In this document: positions 1-6,909 of the stretch, in pieces
How positions within the stretch are numbered: the first letter of the stretch is position 1
Layout of the letters: every line of letters begins with the position of its first letter
From: an uncultured Synergistales bacterium
GTDB taxonomy: Bacteria; Synergistota; Synergistia; Synergistales; Aminobacteriaceae
Assembly (NCBI GenBank): GCA_905234075.1
Contig: CAJOGI010000001.1
Coordinates: 124,001-188,000, forward strand
Reading direction: 5' to 3'
Length of the DNA stretch: 64,000 nt
Notes under the pieces: generated by a model
What the model saw: the letters and a program-made list of their open reading frames with translations, nothing else
Told to the model about the DNA's origin: nothing
Database searches by the model: none
Position numbers and translations under genes: made by a program

Positions 1-520
1 CTGTCGCTGTTGTGTGCTGTTGTGTTGGTTCTGTTCTGTTGTGTTCTGTTGTGTTCTGTTGTGTTGTGTAGCCCTGTGACTCACGCGCTACACTCTTGCT
101 TGTCACGCGTGACTCACGCGCTACATGTTTCGATTTTTTTTCTTCAGTATTATTTTTTCTTCCTTTTGCCTGACGCTGACGGTTTTTCTCGCGCTTCTCA
201 ACGAGTCTTCCGCTGTACATTTCCCAATCGTGAACAAACATTCCTGACTCATTTTTTTCTATAAAGCCGTACGAACCTCCCGGTCCACATTCAATCATGG
301 CCTTCAAAAATTCTTCAGGATCTCCGTCCCACTGCGCGGCATCAGCTAAATCATCAGCATCGTATCGTGATAAATCTCCGTTTTCGGCATAGTCTAACGC
401 CCACCACCAGAACATAAATAAATGACCGACCGCCTGCGGTATTGAAATTTTCAACATTCTCGCAAAGCGTTTCGTTTTCGGGTGTCTCGGTAATTCCTGA
501 TGAGCTTCAATCCATGCCAT
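1..520 (-). CDS. Phage-type replication initiation/replisome-organiser-like protein, N-terminal part (runs off left edge)
   Basis: An open frame runs from ATG at 520 to the window edge without a stop (173 codons), so the C-terminus lies outside the window. AGGAGA sits about 10 bases upstream of the ATG. The first ~115 residues (starting MAWIEAHQELPRHPKTKRF, then a Trp-rich FWWWALDYAENGDLS stretch, an acidic DADDLADAAQW helix and HDWEMYSGRL) resemble the N-terminal winged-helix part of DnaD-like phage replication proteins, which load the host helicase on phage origins. After residue ~130 the protein becomes a low-complexity Thr/Gln/Asn linker, encoded by the CTGTTGTGTT-type repeats at 1-70, as is common between the N- and C-terminal domains of such proteins. 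This suggests a prophage or remnant to the left. Family assignment is from remembered motif pattern; exact function is inference. Confidence 0.6.
   Translation of the reverse strand, partial: MAWIEAHQELPRHPKTKRFARMLKISIPQAVGHLFMFWWWALDYAENGDLSRYDADDLADAAQWDGDPEEFLKAMIECGPGGSYGFIEKNESGMFVHDWEMYSGRLVEKREKNRQRQAKGRKNNTEEKKSKHVARESRVTSKSVARESQGYTTQQNTTEHNRTEPTQQHTTAT
76..125. repeat. Two direct copies of a 17-bp unit in the replication-gene linker
   Basis: GTGACTCACGCGCTACA occurs at 76-92 and again at 109-125, a 33-bp period. On the minus strand it encodes VARES twice in the linker of the phage-type replication protein. Its neighbour at 1-70 is an imperfect array of CTGTTGTGTT-like units encoding Gln/Asn/Thr. 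Such linker repeats probably vary in length by slippage. Confidence 0.6.
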
Positions 521-640
521 AATATTTTATTCTCCTGTTTTTTAATTTTTATTTTTTTTTAACTTAGCTGATTTAGAGAATATTATAACGGGGCAAAAAA
601 TTTACAACAGCGTAACAATAACGATTTTATTTTTCCTTTT

Positions 641-1093
641 CTAATGCAGTGCTTTTTCCAGAGCCGCCAGACCTTCCTGAGCCTTAGTAGAGCTCACTAT
701 GCAGATCGCGCTCTCTGAAGTTGAGTTAATAATTTCAATGTTCACGTTGACGGAAGCAAGAGCCGTAAAAATCTTCGCAAGTATTTGAGCTGCGTCCGAC
801 GGTGAATTAAGCCCGACCGTAATCGCCGCGACTTCTGTAGCGAAAGAAACGCCCTGACCGCCGACGTGTTCAGAAATTTTACGGCACACCGGGATAACTT
901 CGTCGAGTCTTTCTTTTTCAATTAAAAATGAAAGATCCGACCGTCCGCCCCTCATTGTGTTTTGAGTTACCATGCTGACGTTAATTGAAAGCTCTGAGAG
1001 CCTGTTAAAAATTTCGGCGGCAATTCCAGGAATGTTCGGAACTCCGAGAAAAACAACATGAACGCATTTATCATTAAAAATTATTTTGCTCAT
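641..1093 (-). CDS. Stand-alone tandem ACT-domain protein (aspartokinase-regulatory-like)
   Basis: The 150-residue protein has two ACT-like halves. The first (about residues 10-75) starts HVVFLGVPNIPGIAAEIFNR, the second (about 85-150) starts AAITVGLNSPSDAAQILAK. This pairing matches the C-terminal regulatory region of aspartate kinase, where ACT domains bind lysine or threonine, but no kinase domain is present. A free regulatory subunit, or a ligand-sensing protein acting on another enzyme, is possible. The ATG at 1093 is preceded by GGAAGG about 8 bases upstream. It is a single gene between the phage-type gene and the divergent antiporter operon. The family is clear; the ligand and partner cannot be read from sequence. 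Confidence 0.75.
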   Translation of the reverse strand: MSKIIFNDKCVHVVFLGVPNIPGIAAEIFNRLSELSINVSMVTQNTMRGGRSDLSFLIEKERLDEVIPVCRKISEHVGGQGVSFATEVAAITVGLNSPSDAAQILAKIFTALASVNVNIEIINSTSESAICIVSSTKAQEGLAALEKALH

Positions 1094-1433
1094 AAAAAAA
1101 TTTTCCTTCCCTGTCCTTAAAAAATAAATCTTAAAAATAAAATTAAAATCTTGAAATTTTTTTCTTCAATTATAAATTATTTATGCTAAAATTTATCCGC
1201 TTCAAAAATTTTCCCGGATCTGATAGAAATTTTGCAACTACATTTACACCTACAAAAATCTTAAAATTTTTCAGCGTCAATAATTTTTCACAAAGAACTT
1301 TTCAAAAATAGAATCGCAAAAAATTTTTCGCGCAATTTTTTTTAAGAGAGAAAATTTTTTTTGTCCTATGCTAAAATTAATTTCAACTTTCAAATCCAAA
1401 AAAATTTTTCAAATTTTAAGACTGGAGGAAAAA
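1094..1433. other. AT-rich divergent intergenic region upstream of the antiporter operon
   Basis: This 340-bp spacer is very AT-rich and holds no convincing gene. The 12-mer TATGCTAAAATT occurs twice, at 1182-1193 and 1367-1378, each with the form of an extended -10 box (TGC then TAAAAT). An in-frame ATG at 1368 exists but lacks a ribosome binding site, so translation probably starts at 1434. Confidence 0.5.
1182..1193 (+). promoter_or_regulatory. Candidate extended -10 box, antiporter operon
   Basis: TATGCTAAAATT carries TGC immediately before TAAAAT, the extended -10 form. An identical 12-mer lies at 1367-1378, closer to the first gene. No good -35 hexamer is present at 17 bases for either copy, so the assignment is weak. 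Confidence 0.25.
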
Positions 1434-1910
1434 ATGATCCTCGTATATTTTTCTTTATGGATAATATTTAATGGAAGAGTTACGCTCGAAATAGTTATTG
1501 TCGGCGCGTTGATTTCTTTCGTGCTCGACATGTTCGTGAAAAAAATTTTGAAAATAAAATTAAACGGCACGTTTTTTTTCAATATGTTGAAACTTTTTCC
1601 GGACGCTTTATTTTATGTTATTGTCCTTCTCTTTGAAATTATAAAGGCAAATTTATCAATAACTAAATTAATTTTTGCGCCCCAGATTGAAGTTGAGCCG
1701 TGTCTTGTGAGATTTAATACGCCGTTAAAGACTCAAGCCGCCAGAGTAGCCCTTGCAAATTCAATCACGCTTACGCCGGGAACAATTACAGTCTCGCTTG
1801 AAGGAAATGAATTTTTAGTTCACGCTCTTAATAAAGAAATAGCGGGCGGATTAGAAAATTCTCTTTTTGAGAGAATATTAAAAAGAATGGAGAGAAGAAT
1901 AAATGCCTGA
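1434..1910 (+). CDS. mnhE: Mrp/Mnh-type cation/proton antiporter subunit E
   Basis: This small membrane subunit of multisubunit Na+/H+ antiporters starts MILVYFSLWIIFNGR and has the hydrophobic N-terminal segments and the C-terminal SITLTPGTITVSLEGN motif typical of MnhE/MrpE (158 residues, normal length). I chose ATG 1434 because GGAGGAAAAA stands directly upstream. An in-frame ATG at 1368 has no ribosome binding site and would add 22 atypical basic residues. Its stop overlaps the start of the next subunit gene by 8 bases. It is the first gene of the operon that reaches 8397. Confidence 0.88.
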   Translation: MILVYFSLWIIFNGRVTLEIVIVGALISFVLDMFVKKILKIKLNGTFFFNMLKLFPDALFYVIVLLFEIIKANLSITKLIFAPQIEVEPCLVRFNTPLKTQAARVALANSITLTPGTITVSLEGNEFLVHALNKEIAGGLENSLFERILKRMERRINA

Positions 1911-2202
1911 TGAAAATTTAATTCAACATTATATTCTTATCGTGGCCGCGATATTTTTATCGGCATCGATTTTTATCTGTCTGATGAGAGCGACACTCGG
2001 ACCTCGTTTTTCTGACAGAATAATCGCTGCGAATATAGTCGGGACGAAAATAATTTTATTAATTGCGGTCTTGGCCGTGATAATCGGCGAAAGTTATTTA
2101 GCTGATGTATGCCTAGTTTACGCGATTATAAGTTTTCTTTCTATTGTAGTGCTTGGGCGTTCAGTGATTGAAAAGAGGGAGGAAAAAGAAATTCATGACT
2201 AG
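1903..2202 (+). CDS. mnhF: Mrp/Mnh-type antiporter subunit F
   Basis: The 99-residue protein has three hydrophobic segments (about residues 8-30, 38-60 and 65-85), including RATLGPRFSDRIIAANIVGT, the hallmark of MnhF/MrpF. It is one of the small membrane subunits that assemble the antiporter module. The ATG overlaps the end of mnhE, and the stop overlaps the start of mnhG, which points to translational coupling. It ends in a short charged tail (KREEKEIHD). Confidence 0.88.
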   Translation: MPDENLIQHYILIVAAIFLSASIFICLMRATLGPRFSDRIIAANIVGTKIILLIAVLAVIIGESYLADVCLVYAIISFLSIVVLGRSVIEKREEKEIHD

Positions 2203-2551
2203 AGTAATAATTGCCGGGATTTTTATAATTGCCGGGCTTTTCACGCTTGGGATTGCGGTTGTCGGGATTTTCAGATTTTCGACGATGTTAAACAGAATAC
2301 ACGTTGCGGCCAAGTGCGACACAATGGGAGCGTTATTAGTTTTGACGGGATTAATAATTTTGTCGGGATTAACTTTTTTTTCGCTGAAATTATTTTTAGT
2401 GATCGTGTTCTTGTGGCTGTGCAACCCGGCAGCGAGTCATTTAACCGCCCGTGCGGAAGTCATGACTAACCCGAACTTGAATTTAATCTGCGATTATGTT
2501 GACTTAACGAAAAAAAAAGAAGGGGAAGAAATTAAAAGTGATAATAATTGA
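2195..2551 (+). CDS. mnhG: Mrp/Mnh-type antiporter subunit G
   Basis: The protein starts MTRVIIAGIFIIAGLFTLGI and contains FRFSTMLNRIHVAAKCDTMG, the conserved loop of MnhG/MrpG, followed by a third membrane segment and NPAASHLTARA. Start at 2195 is preferred over an in-frame ATG at 2168 because GGGAGGAAAAAG lies just upstream of it and the upstream alternative adds nine very basic residues. It overlaps mnhF by 8 bases and the next gene by 14, consistent with one transcript. Confidence 0.88.
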   Translation: MTRVIIAGIFIIAGLFTLGIAVVGIFRFSTMLNRIHVAAKCDTMGALLVLTGLIILSGLTFFSLKLFLVIVFLWLCNPAASHLTARAEVMTNPNLNLICDYVDLTKKKEGEEIKSDNN

Positions 2552-2795
2552 GTGGCTGTTATTAATTTTTTTGATAGTCTGCGCTATTGCGGTTTCGATT
2601 TCAAAAAATCTGCTGAACTCCGTAATAATTTTCATGAGCTACAGCTTAGTCATGGCGGTTATATGGGTGTTACTGCGTTCGCCGGACTTGGCAATAACAG
2701 AAGCGGCGGTCGGAGCAGGAGTTACGAGCGTGTTATTTTTTCTTGCTTTAAGAAAAATCGGACAATTAGGGCATGAAAAAGAACATGAGGAATAA
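2538..2795 (+). CDS. DUF4040 / MbhD-like antiporter subunit (stand-alone MrpA fragment)
   Basis: The 85-residue, three-segment membrane protein contains SPDLAITEAAVGAGVTSVLF, the signature of DUF4040. That domain is part of the long MrpA subunit in classical antiporters, but is a separate subunit (MbhD) in membrane-bound hydrogenase-type complexes. The GTG start at 2538 overlaps mnhG; AGGGGAAG lies about 12 bases upstream. Its separate coding, and the E-F-G-D-B-C order of this cluster, suggests an Mbh-like arrangement of the ion-translocating half, without hydrogenase genes in this window. Confidence 0.8.
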   Translation: MIIIEWLLLIFLIVCAIAVSISKNLLNSVIIFMSYSLVMAVIWVLLRSPDLAITEAAVGAGVTSVLFFLALRKIGQLGHEKEHEE

Positions 2796-2830
2796 AAAAT
2801 AAAATTACGGTAAAAAAAATTTTTAATTAA

Positions 2831-3397
2831 ATGAAAAAACGTTCTGCTTACATAAATTTTATAGATATATTAGCGTTTTTATCCGGCGCGTTGATTGTAC
2901 TGGCAATTACGTGGGTGTTTTATTCAAAAGTTATCAATAAGACAAAAAATATCCCGACAGTGCAGGCACCTCCCAACGCCGAATATTTGAAGCCACTGCC
3001 GACTTTTGAGGACTATGAAAAAGCCGCTGAACAGGGGAGTACCGACGCTCAATATACTTTGGGACTTATTCATTATAAAGATCAAAATTACACCGAAGCC
3101 GCAGAGCAGTACCGCAAAGCCGCAGAGAAGGGAAACGCTAAGGCCCAATATGCGTTAGGCAACAGATATTACGAGGGCAAAGGCGTTAAGCAAAGTTATG
3201 AAGAAGCCTTCAAATGGTATAAAAAAGCCGCTGAACAGGGTCATGCACAGGCGCAGTTTAATTTAGGCTGTATGTACGGCAGAGGCGAAGGGGTCAAAAA
3301 AAATCATTTTGAAGCTATACAATGGATCAGCAAAGCCGCTGAACAGGGCAACGCCGACGCTCTGGAGCTTATGAAAAATTTTAGCAAAGTGCGATAA
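2831..3397 (+). CDS. Membrane-anchored Sel1-repeat protein
   Basis: One hydrophobic segment at about residues 10-30 is followed by a linker and then three to four Sel1-like (TPR-type) repeats from about residue 60 to 183, with the recurring pattern KAAEQG-A-AQ-LG-YG-GV. Sel1 repeats are protein-protein interaction scaffolds. No strong Shine-Dalgarno sequence precedes the ATG at 2831. The gene sits inside the antiporter operon, between the DUF4040 gene and mnhB, together with a toxin-antitoxin pair. It is not a known antiporter subunit, so this trio looks like an insertion into the operon. Its partner is unknown. Confidence 0.8.
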   Translation: MKKRSAYINFIDILAFLSGALIVLAITWVFYSKVINKTKNIPTVQAPPNAEYLKPLPTFEDYEKAAEQGSTDAQYTLGLIHYKDQNYTEAAEQYRKAAEKGNAKAQYALGNRYYEGKGVKQSYEEAFKWYKKAAEQGHAQAQFNLGCMYGRGEGVKKNHFEAIQWISKAAEQGNADALELMKNFSKVR

Positions 3398-3413
3398 TGA
3401 AAGGAGCAAAATT

Positions 3414-3671
3414 ATGACAGCAATAACAGCTCAAAAAGCATATGAGAAATTTTTTCAGCTCTTGTCAGATGTAAATGACAGCAGCACACCCATAATAATT
3501 GTGAATGACGACGAAAATAAAAACGCTGTGCTTGTTTCCGAAGATGACTGGAACTCTTTGCAAGAGACATTATATTTGTATTCTATTCCGGGAATGGTCG
3601 AGAGTATTATCAAAGCAGGAAAAGAACCTTTGTCAGAATATACACCATATGATCCAAATGAGGAATGGTAA
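3414..3671 (+). CDS. YefM/Phd-family antitoxin
   Basis: The 85-residue protein has the YefM layout: an N-terminal DNA-binding/dimerisation part (AITAQKAYEKFFQLLSDV), the central AVLVSEDDWNSLQETLYL motif and a C-terminal acidic, flexible toxin-neutralising tail (YTPYDPNEEW). It would bind and inhibit the toxin encoded directly downstream and repress the pair. AAAGGAG lies 8 bases before the ATG. Its stop abuts the toxin start with no spacing. It lies within the antiporter operon, 16 bases after the Sel1 gene. Confidence 0.85.
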   Translation: MTAITAQKAYEKFFQLLSDVNDSSTPIIIVNDDENKNAVLVSEDDWNSLQETLYLYSIPGMVESIIKAGKEPLSEYTPYDPNEEW

Positions 3672-3968
3672 ATGTATTTTGTTGAGTTAAGCAAGCAAGC
3701 AAAAAAAGATAAAAAATTTCTCAAAGCGGCAGGTCTTGAAAGGAAAGCTAAAAGTCTTTTAAGTATAATCGAAAGCAATCCCTTTCAGACTCCGCCTGCA
3801 TATGAAAAACTTTTATGGGATTTGCGAGGCAGCTTTTCAAGACGGCTAAACGATCAGCATCGTATTGTATACGATATTGTTGAAAATGCCGAAAATCTTT
3901 TAGACCCCAACGGAATCCCTTATGAAGGTATCGTTAGAGTGAAAAGAATGTGGACTCATTACGAATAA
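3672..3968 (+). CDS. YoeB/RelE-superfamily mRNA-interferase toxin
   Basis: The 98-residue protein matches the YoeB family: it has SRRLNDQHRIVYDI in the middle and ends VKRMWTHYE, which carries the His-Tyr pair of the YoeB active site. YoeB toxins bind the ribosome and cleave mRNA during translation. This copy has a slightly longer loop before the last strand (LDPNGIPYEG) than the E. coli protein. The ATG immediately follows the antitoxin stop. All expected active-site residues seem present, so the toxin is probably functional. Confidence 0.87.
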   Translation: MYFVELSKQAKKDKKFLKAAGLERKAKSLLSIIESNPFQTPPAYEKLLWDLRGSFSRRLNDQHRIVYDIVENAENLLDPNGIPYEGIVRVKRMWTHYE

Positions 3969-3995
3969 AATTTTTTACGAAAGGAGCCTCAAATT

Positions 3996-4943
3996 TTGAA
4001 CGAAGAATTAAAATTAATCTGGAAAAATTTTTTTAACTGGGTCATGGGCAACGGTCCGCGCCCTGAAAATGAAGTCGTCCCGCCTGAACCTCCGCCCGAC
4101 CTGCCTTTCACACAGAAGCCGAAGGATAAATATTCGCGCTTTCACGAAGCCACGCTCAAAGAACGCTATGATCAATGGCTCGAAATTCACGGCCTTCATA
4201 TTTTTTCGATTTTATATGCCGGCTTAAGCATCTTAACGTGCGTCGTAATCGTTGCGTTATTGCTTGCTACGGTCTCCGAGCTTCCGCCGTTCGGCGATGA
4301 GAATAACCCTGCAAATAACGTTGTAATTATGCGTTACGTCGAAAACGGAGGAGACGAGACTGGAGCCCAAAACATTGTCGCAGGATTAATTTTAGATTAC
4401 AGAGCCTTTGACACTTTCGGAGAGAGCGCAGTTTTATTCACTGCTGCCGTGAGCGTTTTAATGCTGCTGGGAGCGTCGAGACGAAATAAAAAATCAAAGC
4501 AAAAATTTTTATTGCGTCCTCACTCGTTAGACGAGCCGATTTTGCGCGGTGTCGCGTCGCTTTCAATCCCTGCGATTTTAATGCTTGGCTGCGTTGTCGT
4601 TATTAATGGACATTTATCGCCGGGCGGAGGTTTTTCGGGCGGAGCAATTTTAAGCACGGCTTTAATTCTTGCGGCTAATGCTTACGGCTTCGGGCGCGTT
4701 CATGAATTTTTCAACGAGCGAACTTTTATAATTTCAAGCTCTACAGCCTTAATGATTTACGCAGTTTCTAAAGGCTATTCATTTTTCACGGGAGCTAATA
4801 ATCTTCATTCAATAATTCCAAAGGGCACAATCGGAAATATTTTGAGCGCAGGTTTAATTCTTCCGCTTAATATTTGCGTGGGTCTGATTGTCGCGGGAAC
4901 TCTTTACGCTTTTTATGCCTTGTTCAGTGAGGGGGATTTTTAG
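3996..4943 (+). CDS. mnhB: Antiporter subunit: MbhE-like domain fused to MnhB
   Basis: Residues ~1-65 form a Pro-rich, charged cytoplasmic extension. Next comes an MbhE-like part with a membrane segment and NVVIMRYVENGGDETGAQ ... DYRAFDTFGESAVLF. The C-terminal ~150 residues are the MnhB domain with INGHLSPGGGFSGGAI and several membrane helices. Two subunits that are separate in hydrogenase-type complexes are thus one polypeptide. The start is TTG at 3996 with AAAGGAGCC about 9 bases upstream. It resumes the antiporter operon after the Sel1/toxin insertion. Confidence 0.85.
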   Translation: MNEELKLIWKNFFNWVMGNGPRPENEVVPPEPPPDLPFTQKPKDKYSRFHEATLKERYDQWLEIHGLHIFSILYAGLSILTCVVIVALLLATVSELPPFGDENNPANNVVIMRYVENGGDETGAQNIVAGLILDYRAFDTFGESAVLFTAAVSVLMLLGASRRNKKSKQKFLLRPHSLDEPILRGVASLSIPAILMLGCVVVINGHLSPGGGFSGGAILSTALILAANAYGFGRVHEFFNERTFIISSSTALMIYAVSKGYSFFTGANNLHSIIPKGTIGNILSAGLILPLNICVGLIVAGTLYAFYALFSEGDF

Positions 4944-4946
4944 AAC

Positions 4947-5384
4947 ATGCTCGAAAAAATATTATTAAATCATTACGAGGCCGCCGCTGTAATTTTATCG
5001 GGAATAGGTCTTACAAATTTATTACTGCAGCGGAACTTAATCAAAAAAATTATCGGCCTCAATATTATGGACACTGCCGTTTATTTATTTTTAGCGGCTA
5101 AGGGTTACGTAGAGGGACGAGCCGCGCCGATTTTGATTGAAAACGGTTCAGGGGGCTGGCTAAATTCTTCTTCTCTTTATGTCAATCCCGTTCCAGCCGG
5201 TCTTGTCTTGACGGGAATTGTCGTGAGCGTCAGCGTAACCGCTTTCGCCCTTGCTTTAACTCTGAAACTTTACGAAAATTACGGCACTCTTAATATCGAC
5301 GAGGCTCTATTAAAAATGACCGAAGAGCAGGAAGAATTAGAGACAACTATCGAAGAAGCTGAGGAGGACGTTTTATCATCATGA
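4947..5384 (+). CDS. mnhC: Mrp/Mnh-type antiporter subunit C (NuoK-like)
   Basis: The 145-residue protein has three membrane segments and the MnhC/NuoK features GIGLTNLLLQRNLIKKIIG, NIMDTAVYLFL and the downstream VNPVPAGLVLTGIVVSVSVTA. NuoK-like subunits carry conserved acidic residues used in proton movement. The C-terminal tail is unusually acidic (EEQEELETTIEEAEEDV). It follows mnhB after 3 bases and its stop overlaps the next ATG in an ATGA junction. Confidence 0.88.
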   Translation: MLEKILLNHYEAAAVILSGIGLTNLLLQRNLIKKIIGLNIMDTAVYLFLAAKGYVEGRAAPILIENGSGGWLNSSSLYVNPVPAGLVLTGIVVSVSVTAFALALTLKLYENYGTLNIDEALLKMTEEQEELETTIEEAEEDVLSS

Positions 5385-6907
5385 TAAATTCTTTTGCTTA
5401 TAACATTCCTTTCATCAGCATTTTTTTATTAATGACTGCCGCGATAATTACACCTGTTCTTCCGAAAAAAAACAGGCTCCCCGAAAAATTATCGTGCTAT
5501 GTAATCGGCACTGTCGCAATTTTATCTGCGTATCTTTTATATTCTCTGACAAGTTCCGGACAAAATTTAGCTTTCAATTTTCCGATGGGGCATTTCCCTG
5601 CTCCTTGGGGCAACGAGTTACGCGCCGGCCCTCTTGAAGCAGTCTTGGCTCTAGTGTTCTGCGTGTCCATGCTCTTATCATTGACAGGTAATTTTGCCTC
5701 AACAGCTGAAGACATTGCACCGAACAGAAGACAAATTTTTTGCGTGCTTGTGAATTTATTGACGGCCTCGTTATTAGCTTTAACTTACACGAATGATTTA
5801 TTTACGGCTTACGTTTTCATAGAGATTAACACGATTGCCGCGTGTGCCATTGTTGCTGTCAAAGAAGGAGCAGAGACAACACGCGCCGCCCTGCGTTATC
5901 TAATAATGAGCCTTGTCGGGTCGGGGCTTGTGATGATTGCGATCTGCCTTTTATATGATTTAACAGGACATTTATTAATGCAGCACATGCACGAGGCTAT
6001 AAAAGTCATAGTTGCTACGAAAAAATATTTAATGCCGCTGACGGTTTCGCTGGCATTGATAACAGTCGGGCTTGCGATAAAGAGTGCGCTGTATCCTTTT
6101 GCCTCGTGGCTTCCTGACGCTCACGGAAGTTCTACAAATGCTTCGAGCGCAATTCTTTCAGGGCTTGTCTTAAAGGGACATATTTTTACAATTATAAAAA
6201 TTTTTTACAGAGTCTTCGGCCTTGATGTAATTCATTTACTGCGAATGGACACGGCGATTTTTATTCTTGGAATTGCCGCAATGATTATGGGCTCCGTCCA
6301 CGCTCTTAGACAGACGAACGTTAAAAAAATGATCGCGTGGTCATCAGTCGCTCAGGTCGGATATATTTTTTTAGGCGTGGGTCTAAACACTACCGCCGGA
6401 ATCGCCGCCGCCTGTCTGCACATAATCGTACATGCCTGCATAAAGCCGATGTTATTCACGGCCGCAGGAGGCTTGAGCAACGCCGCAGGACATAAAAAAG
6501 GACTTCACTCTTTAATGGGAACTTTCTACGTAAACCGCTGGGCAGGCTTGGGATTAACCGCAGGAGCTTTTTCAATGATGGGTATTCCGGCCTTCGCAGG
6601 CTTTGCTTCAAAATTAAGTTTAACGTTGGCATCGTTCGACCACCCGTTTATAATTTTTTCACTGGCCGCGCTAGCTACAAGTTCCGTGTTAAATGCTTTA
6701 TATTACGTCCCGGCGGTCATTGTCGTTTTGACGCATACCCGCCTGCCGGACGGGCAGGATAAAGATGCTCATAAAAATTTCACTGCTCCTGCGCCTACGA
6801 ATTTATATAAAATTTCAATGTTTATATTTTTAGCTTTGAATTTTTATCTCGGCCTGTTCTGCGTTCCGCTTTTAAGATTAATTACAAGAGGGGTGAACGT
6901 TTTTTAA
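5381..6907 (+). CDS. mnhD: Mrp/Mnh-type antiporter large subunit (NuoM/NuoN-like), first copy
   Basis: The 508-residue polytopic protein is a proton_antipo_M family subunit. Landmarks are the Glu-containing helix (YVFIEINTIAACAIVAVKEG), the lysine helix SALYPFASWLPDAHGSSTN and the KKMIAWSSVAQVGYIFLG helix, which form the proton path. ATGA overlap with mnhC indicates coupling. Near residue 450 a loop THTRLPDGQDKD is encoded by a GC-rich palindrome (6738-6758) that also occurs elsewhere in the window, suggesting a small in-frame insertion. Together with the next gene it forms the core of the antiporter. Confidence 0.87.
   Translation: MINSFAYNIPFISIFLLMTAAIITPVLPKKNRLPEKLSCYVIGTVAILSAYLLYSLTSSGQNLAFNFPMGHFPAPWGNELRAGPLEAVLALVFCVSMLLSLTGNFASTAEDIAPNRRQIFCVLVNLLTASLLALTYTNDLFTAYVFIEINTIAACAIVAVKEGAETTRAALRYLIMSLVGSGLVMIAICLLYDLTGHLLMQHMHEAIKVIVATKKYLMPLTVSLALITVGLAIKSALYPFASWLPDAHGSSTNASSAILSGLVLKGHIFTIIKIFYRVFGLDVIHLLRMDTAIFILGIAAMIMGSVHALRQTNVKKMIAWSSVAQVGYIFLGVGLNTTAGIAAACLHIIVHACIKPMLFTAAGGLSNAAGHKKGLHSLMGTFYVNRWAGLGLTAGAFSMMGIPAFAGFASKLSLTLASFDHPFIIFSLAALATSSVLNALYYVPAVIVVLTHTRLPDGQDKDAHKNFTAPAPTNLYKISMFIFLALNFYLGLFCVPLLRLITRGVNVF
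6738..6758. repeat. GC-rich palindrome inside mnhD
   Basis: CCCGCCTGCCGGACGGGCAGG has CCTGCC and GGCAGG arms around a 5-base loop and stands out against the AT-rich background. It is read in frame as part of a loop of the antiporter subunit. A near-identical palindrome lies at 52636-52655. Confidence 0.6.
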
Positions 6908-6909
6908 TC

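Noticed and set aside
10-264. An 84-codon open frame on the plus strand in the left end
   Set aside because: It is Cys/Leu/Val-rich nonsense made from the CTGTTGTGTT repeats, has no ribosome binding site, and lies opposite the better-supported phage-type replication gene.
1368-1433. Upstream ATG of mnhE giving a longer protein
   Set aside because: No Shine-Dalgarno sequence; the added 22 residues are basic and unlike the family, while ATG 1434 has GGAGG at the right distance.
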